Source: JBBIVP01 sp037439705 [NCBI: bacterium] (GTDB taxonomy: Bacteria > JBBIVP01). Taken from it: a stretch of DNA of 5,642 nt. A program made the position numbers and the translations under genes. A model generated the notes under the pieces. That model did no database searches and had not been told where the DNA came from. It saw only the letters and a program-made list of their open reading frames with translations. Where the stretch lies: contig JBBIVP010000145.1 of NCBI GenBank assembly GCA_037439705.1, positions 1 to 5,642 of the forward strand, in the 5' to 3' direction. Below are positions 1 through 5,642 of the stretch, in pieces (position 1 is the first letter of the stretch; every line of letters begins with the position of its first letter).

Positions 1-124
1 TTGTAAATCTGTAAAAGACAGGTTTTTCAAGAAGGGAGGGGAAGGCGTCCAGAAAAATAAACCAAAAAATCAAGTTAACAACATTCCGTTGAAGAAATAT
101 GAAATTTCTGATATCTTTATAATA

Positions 125-301
125 ATGGCTTACAAGGTGATTGAGATTTCAACCGTTACAGCGGAAGAAATTGAAAAGGTTTTGAATGAATGGACGGAGA
201 AGGGATGGAAACTTGATAGGATTCTATTTGCTGTAAAAGAAAGCCAGAAAAGACCATCCATGGCATTCATAATCTTTGAAGACAAAAAAGATGCTGAGTA
301 A
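125..301 (+). CDS. Small DUF4177-like protein (5' end uncertain)
   Basis: From the ATG at 125 this encodes 58 residues starting MAYKVIEIS. Seen: a beta strand (YKVIEIS), an acidic helix, a GWKL turn (G27, W28), a strand with basic residues, then a final strand (MAFIIFE). Known: this strand-helix-GW-strand-strand layout is that of small DUF4177-like proteins, whose function is unknown, and they usually start right at the first strand, which favours this ATG. Against it, no Shine-Dalgarno sequence lies upstream, and the same frame is open without a stop from position 2. The real product could therefore be longer, starting at the TTG at 89 or left of the window. The stop overlaps the RDD gene by 11 bases, so the two are probably co-translated. 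The function is not recognisable from sequence. Confidence 0.6.
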   Translation: MAYKVIEISTVTAEEIEKVLNEWTEKGWKLDRILFAVKESQKRPSMAFIIFEDKKDAE

Positions 302-686
302 TTACATAATCAAAAGGCTTCTTGCAAAGGTAATAGATGGAAGTATTTTTTTTCTCTGTGTTTTTATTCTCGGTTTCATAGGAATAATTCTCGGAGGAGC
401 ATACATTCTTTTTTCGGATACAGGAAATGGGTTTTCCGTTGGTAAAAAGGTCACAGGTTTGAAGGTAATAATGACTGATGGAAAGGAGCCTTCTTTTAAA
501 GCCTCTGCCATAAGAAATGCTCCTATACTCCTCACCTTTATTTCCATCTACATTCCCTTTCTCGGGATTATATTCCTTTTTTTTGCTTTTTCGTTCATCA
601 TTTTTGAGATATATCTGATCTGGAAGGAACCGGAAAGACAGAGGTTCGGAGACCTCATCGCTTCTACAAAGGTTATCCAGAGGTGA
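291..686 (+). CDS. RDD family integral membrane protein
   Basis: A 131-residue, very hydrophobic protein. Seen: Arg9 and Asp16 in RLLAKVIDG at the start of the first membrane helix (about 15-41); a GKKVTGLKV block (51-59) followed by DGKEPS and IRN (74-76); a second hydrophobic stretch (about 78-111) that may hold two helices; and RQRFGDLIASTKVI near the C-terminus with Asp121. These match the conserved Arg, Asp and Asp and the G-K-x-x-x-G-L-x-V block of RDD proteins, small inner-membrane proteins of mostly unknown role, some linked to transport. The ATG at 291 overlaps the stop of the preceding small gene; a TTG at 276 would add five residues but is less likely. The stop TGA at 684-686 overlaps the GTG of the transglycosylase gene, so translational coupling is likely. 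No function beyond the family can be given. Confidence 0.87.
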   Translation: MLSNYIIKRLLAKVIDGSIFFLCVFILGFIGIILGGAYILFSDTGNGFSVGKKVTGLKVIMTDGKEPSFKASAIRNAPILLTFISIYIPFLGIIFLFFAFSFIIFEIYLIWKEPERQRFGDLIASTKVIQR

Positions 687-2737
687 GAAGATTTTTTATC
701 TTTCTCATTCTCTTTTTTATTTCCTGTGAAAAAAGAATAATTCTGGAGAGGGAAAAGAAACCTGAGAGCCCTCTTACGGAAATATCCATCAAAGAAGGGG
801 TGGAACTTTTCAATACCATGAGGTTCAAGAAGTCAGCGGTACTTTTTCTCAAAAATCTATCAACAGTTCCTGATGACTGGAAACTGAATTTTCTGGCAGG
901 ACTTTCTCTTCTTAAAGCAGGAAAACCTAAATATGCAAAAAAATATCTCTCCCGTGCACTTGAGCTTTCCGGAGAAATAAAGGATTACATCCATTACTAT
1001 CTGGCACAAACTTTTTTTGAAAATGAAGAGATGGAAGCCTCAATTGAAGCGATTGAGGTTTTAAAGACTTTTGAAGATTCTTCTGTGTTATGTGATGGAC
1101 TTTTACTCAAAATAAAAGCCTTTTACCGAATGGAGTTTTATGATGAGGCATTAATAAGCATTGAAGACGAATACCTTAAGTCCTGTCCCGAAAGAACGGA
1201 GATAGAAATCATTGAGGCAAAAATTCATTGTAGGAGAGGAGAGATTGAGAAAGCAAAGGAGAAACTGGTGAGATTGTGGATGAAAAGGGATTTTTCTCTT
1301 CAGAACCTTAATGAACTGACTGAAGAATGTGGTGAGGAAATTGAAATAGCAATAACCGAAGAAATGGTCATACAGAAGATGAAAAAATTGATGGAAGAGG
1401 AGAGGTATGCTGATGCCCTTTCAACAGGAGAAAGATTTTTTAAAGAACCAAATCCAGTTTCCCAATTTCTTGCCGGAAAGGCACTCTATTACTTAAGGAG
1501 GCTTCAGGATTCAAAGAAAAAGCTGGAAGATTCATTGAATTCCCTTCCCCCTCCTATGAAATGTGAAGCGGAATTCTTCCTCGGAAAAATTGAAGAAAGG
1601 ATGGGAAAAGAAGAGGCTTTTGAAATTTACAGAAGGGTTTATGAAAAATATCCTGATTGCGAGTTTCAGGACAACGCTCTCTTCAAGATGGCAATTCTAA
1701 AAAGGGATGAGAACATTTTCAAAGCATTCATTGAAAAATTTCCCACATCAGACCTCCTTCCGGATGCTTACTGGGAGTTAGCATGGTCTCTAATAAGAAG
1801 AAATGACCCCTCTTCTATAACATATCTCATACCTATCACAAACTATAATGGAAAATGGAATTCAAAGGCAGTTTTCTGGTTAACTGAGGCAATGAGAAGA
1901 AACGGAAAAGGAGAAGAAGCGGATAACCTTCTGAAAAATTTTATGGAAAGTTCACCTTCCGATTACTACTGGATTGCAGGAAGCTATTATGTAAAAGGAA
2001 TTACACTTTCAGTAAGCCATGAGGAAAATTTTTATTATGCAGATGCTCCGGTTCCACACCAGAAAGAGATATCAGTTCTCCTTTCGCTCGGTATTTTTGA
2101 ACTTATTCAAAAAGAGGTGAACCACATCTTAAGAAATTATCCTGAGAGTGCGAGCGAATTGATTTATTCCATCTCCGGGGAATACCCGGATTTTATCTTC
2201 GCCCTTAAATCCCTTCCGGTTTCTTTTTATTATCCAGAAGCATATAAAGAGAGCGTTTTGAAATACGCACAGGAATTTTCCATTGACCCATTTCTCATTT
2301 TCGCAATAATAAAAGCGGAAAGTGCATTTCAGAGATTTGCCATTTCAAGGGCAAATGCGATGGGGGTGATGCAGATCATAAAACCAACTGCAATTTTTAT
2401 AACTTCAAACCTTCAGATGGAAAAATTTGAACTTCCTGACATTTTCATTCCGGAAGTAAACATAAGAATGGGAGCATGGTATCTCAAGTATCTCATTGAT
2501 AAGTTTTCAGAACTTATCCCTGCCATATCAGCATACAATGCAGGTCCGGAAAATGTAATGAGATGGTGTTCACAAAACGGAGAAATGAAGACGATTGATT
2601 TTATTGAGTCCATTTCATTTTCCGAAACAAGAGACTATGTAAAAAAAATTATATACTATTATGCTGTTTACAGGAACCTTTATTCTCCACCATTTGAGCC
2701 AGAAAAAATTTTTAAAGACACTGCATGCAGGGAATAA
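683..2737 (+). CDS. Lipoprotein lytic transglycosylase with TPR-like repeats (Slt-type)
   Basis: A 684-residue protein predicted to cleave the MurNAc-GlcNAc bond of peptidoglycan, leaving 1,6-anhydro ends. Seen: a lipoprotein signal MRRFFIFLILFFISC with Cys15 as lipidation site and Glu16 after it, so by the E. coli +2 rule it would go to the outer membrane. A long helical region with TPR-like pairs follows (clearest at about 34-130 and 225-345). The SLT domain spans about 530-670: catalytic Glu546 in KAESAF, GVMQI at 561-565, AYNAGP at 617-622 and ETRDYV at 648-653, all in the family order. The layout is that of soluble Slt70, slightly longer and lipid-anchored. The GTG start is supported by the signal peptide directly behind it, by the 4-base overlap with the RDD stop and by AAAGG at 668-672. 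The next downstream Met would lose the signal. Enzyme class is confident; the exact family and biological role are not. Confidence 0.95.
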   Translation: MRRFFIFLILFFISCEKRIILEREKKPESPLTEISIKEGVELFNTMRFKKSAVLFLKNLSTVPDDWKLNFLAGLSLLKAGKPKYAKKYLSRALELSGEIKDYIHYYLAQTFFENEEMEASIEAIEVLKTFEDSSVLCDGLLLKIKAFYRMEFYDEALISIEDEYLKSCPERTEIEIIEAKIHCRRGEIEKAKEKLVRLWMKRDFSLQNLNELTEECGEEIEIAITEEMVIQKMKKLMEEERYADALSTGERFFKEPNPVSQFLAGKALYYLRRLQDSKKKLEDSLNSLPPPMKCEAEFFLGKIEERMGKEEAFEIYRRVYEKYPDCEFQDNALFKMAILKRDENIFKAFIEKFPTSDLLPDAYWELAWSLIRRNDPSSITYLIPITNYNGKWNSKAVFWLTEAMRRNGKGEEADNLLKNFMESSPSDYYWIAGSYYVKGITLSVSHEENFYYADAPVPHQKEISVLLSLGIFELIQKEVNHILRNYPESASELIYSISGEYPDFIFALKSLPVSFYYPEAYKESVLKYAQEFSIDPFLIFAIIKAESAFQRFAISRANAMGVMQIIKPTAIFITSNLQMEKFELPDIFIPEVNIRMGAWYLKYLIDKFSELIPAISAYNAGPENVMRWCSQNGEMKTIDFIESISFSETRDYVKKIIYYYAVYRNLYSPPFEPEKIFKDTACRE

Positions 2738-2745
2738 AATTTTTG

Positions 2746-2773
2746 TTGAAATCAGATTTTTCTATTATATCCT
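2746..2773 (+). promoter_or_regulatory. Possible weak promoter for the beta-barrel gene
   Basis: TTGAAA at 2746-2751 is followed after 16 bases by TATCCT at 2768-2773, upstream of the ribosome binding site at 2783. An alternative is TTGTTG (2743) with TATATC (2766). The -10 match is poor in both, and in AT-rich DNA such matches arise easily, so read-through from the transglycosylase gene, 57 bases upstream of the start codon, remains possible. Confidence 0.3.
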
Positions 2774-2782
2774 TTAAAAAAC

Positions 2783-2792
2783 AGGAGGTGAT
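2783..2792 (+). promoter_or_regulatory. Near-perfect ribosome binding site
   Basis: AGGAGGTGAT is complementary to the canonical 3' end of bacterial 16S rRNA over ten bases. It ends two bases before the ATG at 2795, and the AGGAGG core is six bases away. It fixes this start codon and contrasts with the weak sites of the overlapping genes upstream, suggesting strong independent translation. Confidence 0.85.
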
Positions 2793-2794
2793 TT

Positions 2795-3298
2795 ATGAAG
2801 AAATATGTCCTGGCAGGAATGGTGTTACCTCTGCTTTTCTTCCAGAAGGTGAATGCTGGAATTCTCACCGCAGGATTAAAAATACCAGCAGGAATAGGTG
2901 TGTACTGGAACAACGATACTCTCCTCTTTTCCCAGTTTGGAGTGGGTGGATACTATGAGTTAAAGTATAAATTCATAGGATTTGAAATGGACTTTATGTA
3001 TGAGAGGGATGGAGATGTAGGAAGTGAAAACTTTCAAACCTCGGAGATCTTTAAATTGAACATATACGGAAAACTGATAGGTGGACCTTTTTACATCTCT
3101 ATAGGTCCAGAATTTGCATGGGATAAAATTTGGGATGGGGAAACATTCCTCTCTTTTCTTCTTGGCTACAATATGGAGATTGCCAATGTTTTGAATCTCA
3201 TCTTTGAATTTCCAAAGGTCAGCACATCCTTCTGGAATGAGGATTACAAGTATTTTGACCTTCACTTGAGATTTGGAATCGGAATAACCCTTTTTTAA
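2795..3298 (+). CDS. Small exported protein, probable outer-membrane beta-barrel
   Basis: A 167-residue protein whose family I do not recognise. Seen: a Sec signal peptide of about 21 residues (MKKYVLAGMVLPLLFFQKVNA, cut before Gly22). The rest alternates short strands rich in Gly, Tyr, Phe and Trp with turns: LTAGLKIPAGIGVYW, GVGGYYELKYKFIGFEMDF, FKLNIYGKLIGGPFYISIG, LSFLLGYNMEI, NLIFEF, and a last strand DLHLRFGIGITLF ending in Phe. Alternating strands and a C-terminal Phe are typical of outer-membrane barrels that BAM inserts; the length would suit about eight strands. There is no lipobox and no enzyme motif. It follows the transglycosylase gene at a 57-base gap and is followed by about 100 non-coding bases. 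Envelope location is reasonably sure, the role is unknown. Confidence 0.82.
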   Translation: MKKYVLAGMVLPLLFFQKVNAGILTAGLKIPAGIGVYWNNDTLLFSQFGVGGYYELKYKFIGFEMDFMYERDGDVGSENFQTSEIFKLNIYGKLIGGPFYISIGPEFAWDKIWDGETFLSFLLGYNMEIANVLNLIFEFPKVSTSFWNEDYKYFDLHLRFGIGITLF

Positions 3299-3345
3299 CC
3301 AGTTCCCCGGATATACTGCTTCTCTCAACAAACTTATACATTATC

Positions 3346-3374
3346 TTGATTTTTTTAAAAAGAAATGATATAAT
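3346..3374 (+). promoter_or_regulatory. Strong sigma70-type promoter for the duplicated surface-protein gene
   Basis: TTGATT at 3346-3351 and a consensus TATAAT at 3369-3374 are separated by exactly 17 bases, in the 102-base gap upstream of the 526-residue protein gene. Transcription should start near 3381, giving a leader of only about 20 bases that is mostly ribosome binding site. No operator-like palindrome was seen nearby. Confidence 0.8.
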
Positions 3375-3387
3375 AAAATTATGAAAG

Positions 3388-3395
3388 AAGGAGGG
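3388..3395 (+). promoter_or_regulatory. Strong ribosome binding site
   Basis: AAGGAGGG lies five bases upstream of the ATG at 3401. With the consensus promoter just upstream, it fixes the start of the duplicated surface protein and suggests high expression. Confidence 0.8.
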
Positions 3396-3400
3396 AAAAG

Positions 3401-4981
3401 ATGAAAAAAGCAATTTTAAGTTTTATTGTTTTTTTCCTGCTTGCGAAGGTTTCTTTCTCCGCCGAACCATCTGTTTATATAGTGGCAATTCCTGGAGTAG
3501 CAACAAGCTGGGTTTCAAATATAAACGATGTGAGGACTGGTGCTCAGGATGCAGCGAATGTAAGGAGATTGGCTGTAAACATTGTAAATACCCTTGCTGG
3601 ATTTATGAGTTTAGTGACAAATCCTCCAAACAATGCAATTGTTCTGAATGCACACGGAGAGGTAATTCCATGGGATGGCTCAACCCTTGGGTCATGGAGT
3701 GCCTTTCTTCAAAAAATTGCAAGCAATGTAATATATAATTCCTGGAGGTTCGTTCATGTAGCGGGCTACCCATTTTACTACTGGGCATCAGGAGGAACAG
3801 CCAACACAATAGGCGATTCAGGGCTTTCAACATTCCTTCAGGTTGCGGGTTTCAATGCAAACGCATGGGGAGGAGATAATCCTGGCTACAAGCTTTTTCT
3901 TGGAGAGGATGCTGAAAAACCCTTTGGTCAAACCTTTCCATCATCTGCAAATTTCTCAAGAGCCATAACATTTCAAGTAGGGCATCCTGAATACATATTT
4001 TATGCAGGTGATTATGAGGATATATGCGCAAAAATTATGGGTTATGGAGCATATGTTCATGTTGATGGAAGTAATGTTTCCGATTATACAAAGGGGTATA
4101 TGGGCATTGTCTACGCATACAGAACATTCTCACCCCCTCCTGAAACATATTATTTGATAAGAATCCCTGGAATTAGTGGTGGCTGGGCAGACCCGGCGGT
4201 TGTAGAAACGGGTGTCGTTGAGGCTCTTACAAAAATGAAGGATTCAGTAAACCTCATAAAGGTTAATACGCAGGCAAGGATTATGAGGCTCGTTAATTTC
4301 AGCCCTCCTTATGATGTTACAGTAATAAATGCCCATGGTGAAGTAATTCCATGGGATGGATGGTTGAGGGGTGGAGCAGATGATGTAGCAGGATGTCTCA
4401 ACTGGATTGACCTCATTGGAGATAGAACAAGGGGATGGGGATGGGAGTTTGTGAATGTGAGCGGTTATCCATTTTATTACTGCAGAAAGCCGGATAACAC
4501 GCAGGTGACAGCAGGAGGTAGCGGTCTTACGAGGTTCTTCTCAAAGATAGGAATAAGCCCATCAATAGATGGAGCATCAAAAAATTATACTAAACAGGCA
4601 ATAGCTCAATATGCAGAATATCCTTTCGGATACCTCTTTCCAACACTTCTTTCAGGCGTAAGGGGTATTCAGACCTCTGTATATTGCTCATTTTATAATG
4701 ACCTCAACGTTTCTCATCTCGCAGCGAAGGTGAATTTTGGTCAAGGAATATATCTTCACATAGATGGTTCAGGACTTTCAGATACTGATAAAGGAAGGAT
4801 GGCTGTTGCATTTTCACATTATATATGCACAAAAGCAGGAAGGCTTGCAGGAGTAGAAGCAGGAGGAGGATGCAGTTGTAAAAATGCAGGAGATAAAAAG
4901 CCATTTATCTTAACGGGTTTAATTTTTGCCATAATTCTTTTTCTTTTCACAATTCCATTAAGGATTCTTTATAAAGAATAA
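3401..4981 (+). CDS. Exported two-repeat protein with NAHGEVIPWDG motifs and a C-terminal sorting-like tail
   Basis: A 526-residue protein of no family I can name. Seen: a Sec signal peptide (about 1-20, cut near SFS/AEP). Two tandem homologous domains follow, about 25-240 and 250-474, joined by a Pro-rich linker (SPPPE). Each has a first strand (VYIVAIPG / YYLIRIPG), a hydrophobic strand ending in NAHGEVIPWDG (83-93 and 310-320), a strand leading to GYPFYY (122-127 and 355-360), SGL, PFG, and HVDGS / HIDGS (D222, D455). The tail holds GGGCSC (488-493), a membrane helix (about 502-520) and a short basic end (R521, K525). The alternation suggests alpha/beta domains. His-Gly after a hydrophobic strand recalls clan CD peptidases, but no Cys stands at the expected place, so no activity is claimed. 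It is probably surface-exposed and anchored at the C-terminus, with its own promoter. The coding frame is certain, the function unknown. Confidence 0.9.
   Translation: MKKAILSFIVFFLLAKVSFSAEPSVYIVAIPGVATSWVSNINDVRTGAQDAANVRRLAVNIVNTLAGFMSLVTNPPNNAIVLNAHGEVIPWDGSTLGSWSAFLQKIASNVIYNSWRFVHVAGYPFYYWASGGTANTIGDSGLSTFLQVAGFNANAWGGDNPGYKLFLGEDAEKPFGQTFPSSANFSRAITFQVGHPEYIFYAGDYEDICAKIMGYGAYVHVDGSNVSDYTKGYMGIVYAYRTFSPPPETYYLIRIPGISGGWADPAVVETGVVEALTKMKDSVNLIKVNTQARIMRLVNFSPPYDVTVINAHGEVIPWDGWLRGGADDVAGCLNWIDLIGDRTRGWGWEFVNVSGYPFYYCRKPDNTQVTAGGSGLTRFFSKIGISPSIDGASKNYTKQAIAQYAEYPFGYLFPTLLSGVRGIQTSVYCSFYNDLNVSHLAAKVNFGQGIYLHIDGSGLSDTDKGRMAVAFSHYICTKAGRLAGVEAGGGCSCKNAGDKKPFILTGLIFAIILFLFTIPLRILYKE
3473..4120 (+). 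repeat. First copy of the tandem NAHGEVIPWDG domain
   Basis: Codons for residues about 25-240 of the exported protein. The copy carries IPG (30-32), NAHGEVIPWDG (83-93), AGYPFYY (121-127), GDSGLSTF, KPFG and HVDGS (D222) in the same order as the second copy. Equivalent residues lie 225 to 233 positions apart. Its GYPFYY is followed by Trp, and Ala stands before the Gly. Confidence 0.85.
4148..4822 (+). repeat. Second copy of the tandem NAHGEVIPWDG domain
   Basis: Codons for residues about 250-474. It repeats IPG (255-257), NAHGEVIPWDG (310-320), SGYPFYY (354-360, then Cys361), GGSGLTRF, YPFG and HIDGS (D455). At DNA level, GTAATTCCATGGGATGG is identical in both copies (3662-3678 and 4343-4359) while surrounding bases differ, showing an old duplication with one strongly conserved core. 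Confidence 0.85.
4862..4978 (+). other. Putative C-terminal sorting/anchoring signal (GGGCSC, membrane helix, basic tail)
   Basis: Codons for residues 488-526: GGGCSC (488-493), a polar spacer KNAGDKKP, a hydrophobic helix (about 502-520), then RILYKE. A short signature motif, one membrane helix and basic residues at the very end form the tripartite layout of C-terminal sorting signals such as GlyGly-CTERM (rhombosortase) and the Cys-containing MYXO-CTERM. The tail is less basic than usual in those families. A plain C-terminal membrane anchor is the alternative. Confidence 0.55.
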
Positions 4982-4987
4982 TTTTTT
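4964..4987 (+). terminator. Possible AT-rich intrinsic terminator overlapping the stop codon
   Basis: ATTCTTTATAAAGAAT (4964-4979) is a perfect 16-base inverted repeat that can form a six-pair stem with a TATA loop. It is followed by a run of six T at 4982-4987. The stem has only two G-C pairs and would be weak, so the structure may be attenuating or accidental. Its place between two transcription units supports a terminator. Confidence 0.4.
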
Positions 4988-4988
4988 A

Positions 4989-5016
4989 TTGAAAAGGGAA
5001 AAATTGTCCTTATAAT
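4989..5016 (+). promoter_or_regulatory. Strong sigma70-type promoter for the prenyl synthase gene
   Basis: TTGAAA at 4989-4994 and consensus TATAAT at 5011-5016 are 16 bases apart. Transcription should begin near 5023, leaving a leader of about 12 bases before the ATG at 5035. No strong Shine-Dalgarno sequence fits in this leader; AAAGAG (5022-5027) is the nearest purine-rich stretch. Confidence 0.75.
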
Positions 5017-5034
5017 TTTAAAAGAGCATGAAAC

Positions 5035-5642
5035 ATGGATTTGAAAGAATTATTTGGAGAAAGGATAAAGGATTTTGAAAATTTCCTGAGAGATTACATT
5101 TCAAGAATTGATTCTCCGATTTTAAAAGAAGGAATTGAATATGCACTCTTTGGAGAATGCAAAAGGTTCAGACCACTTCTCGTGTTTGGAAGCTACGAAA
5201 TTTTTGCGTCAGATAAGGATTCAAAAGGCTTTAAAAAAACATTTCCATTCGCAGGTGCTGTTGAGATGGTTCACACATATTCTTTAATCCATGACGACCT
5301 TCCGTCAATGGACAATGCGGAAATGAGAAGGGGGAAACCAGCCATTCACAAAAAATTCGGAGAGGGAATTGCAGTTTTACTCGGCGACGGGCTTCTAACA
5401 GAGGCTTTTAGAATTTTCAGCATTGATGATATATGGAATGGAATATCCAGAAATAAAAGGCTTATTCTTTCAGGAATTCTCGCTGATGCAATAGGATTCA
5501 AAGGGATGATAGAAGGACAGGCTATGGACATACTTTATGGAGAATTGAAATCATCGGTTGAAAAAATTGCCGAAAAGAAAACAGCAATGCTCATATCTGC
5601 TTCCTGTGAGGGAGGGGGGTTCATAAGCGGAGGAAAAAGGGG
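5035..5642 (+). CDS. Short-chain polyprenyl diphosphate synthase (FPP/GGPP synthase type), 3' end missing
   Basis: The first 202 codons of an enzyme that joins isopentenyl diphosphate to allylic diphosphates, making farnesyl or geranylgeranyl diphosphate for quinones, carotenoids and undecaprenyl carriers. Seen: CKRFRP (42-47), equal to the substrate-binding GKR-x-RP block; the first Asp-rich motif DDLPSMD (87-93) followed by MRRGKP (97-102); then LLGDGLLTEAF, GMIEGQAMDI and KTAMLISASCEGGG, all in family order. The two-residue insertion in DDxxxxD is typical of bacterial FPP synthases (IspA) and type II GGPP synthases. The second Asp-rich motif lies beyond the window. One oddity is Glu41-Cys42 where GG usually precedes KR. 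The ATG at 5035 gives the normal N-terminal length; an ATG at 5028 is in another frame and soon stops. The family is certain, the product chain length is not. Confidence 0.93.
   Translation, partial: MDLKELFGERIKDFENFLRDYISRIDSPILKEGIEYALFGECKRFRPLLVFGSYEIFASDKDSKGFKKTFPFAGAVEMVHTYSLIHDDLPSMDNAEMRRGKPAIHKKFGEGIAVLLGDGLLTEAFRIFSIDDIWNGISRNKRLILSGILADAIGFKGMIEGQAMDILYGELKSSVEKIAEKKTAMLISASCEGGGFISGGKR

Noticed and set aside
118-123. TATAAT directly before the ATG at 125
   Set aside because: Transcription from it would begin after the ATG, and the only TTG-like -35 (89-94) is 23 bases away, too far for a normal promoter.
2721-2730. Perfect palindrome CTGCATGCAG near the end of the transglycosylase gene, with a T-run some bases later
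   Set aside because: The stem would be only three pairs around a four-base loop and flanking bases do not extend it; it lies in coding sequence, so it is not a convincing terminator or operator.
2725-2958. A + strand frame of 77 codons spanning the end of the transglycosylase gene and the start of the barrel gene
   Set aside because: It overlaps the well-supported 2795-3298 gene out of frame, has no ribosome binding site, and its sequence is not domain-like.
2960-3331. Minus-strand open frame of 123 codons opposite the barrel gene
   Set aside because: It is antisense to a gene with signal peptide, ideal ribosome binding site and barrel pattern; no start signal or recognisable motif on the minus strand. 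Shorter minus-strand frames elsewhere were rejected likewise.
3299-3345. Possible terminator after the barrel gene
   Set aside because: A T-run spans the stop codon but no stem of useful length could be paired before it.
5028-5078. Upstream ATG before the prenyl synthase
   Set aside because: Its frame stops after 16 codons and lacks the family sequence; the ATG at 5035 gives the conserved enzyme.

Overview
The window is an AT-rich piece of a bacterial chromosome with all recognisable genes on the + strand. Arginine is written almost entirely with AGA/AGG codons. Shine-Dalgarno sequences and sigma70-like promoters are bacterial. A lipoprotein lytic transglycosylase, a predicted outer-membrane beta-barrel and Sec signal peptides point to a diderm (Gram-negative-type) bacterium. 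Base and codon use would fit a deep-branching or uncultured, perhaps thermophilic, lineage, but the sequence alone does not fix the phylum.

Positions 1-2737 hold a tightly packed operon. It begins with a small protein resembling DUF4177, whose frame is open to the left edge. Next comes a small RDD-family membrane protein that overlaps it by 11 bases. Last is a 684-residue lipoprotein with TPR-like helical repeats and a C-terminal Slt-type lytic transglycosylase domain, overlapping the RDD gene by 4 bases (GTGA). Positions 2738-3298 hold a small secreted protein, probably an outer-membrane beta-barrel, with an almost ideal ribosome binding site.

Positions 3299-4981 hold the most unusual gene. 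It has its own strong promoter and ribosome binding site, and encodes a 526-residue exported protein of two tandem, diverged copies of a domain of about 220 residues. Each copy carries NAHGEVIPWDG, GYPFYY and H-(V/I)-DGS motifs that I cannot assign to a named family. The protein ends in GGGCSC, a hydrophobic helix and a short basic tail, the layout of a C-terminal protein-sorting signal. An AT-rich hairpin with a T-tract overlaps its stop codon.

Positions 4982-5642 hold a second clear promoter and the first 202 codons of a short-chain polyprenyl diphosphate synthase (FPP/GGPP synthase type), cut by the right edge.

The theme is mostly cell envelope: peptidoglycan cleavage, outer-membrane and surface proteins, and isoprenoid precursors. 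The promoters and the likely terminator suggest that the duplicated surface protein and the prenyl synthase are separate transcription units. I saw no tRNA, rRNA, CRISPR array, insertion sequence or other mobile element.
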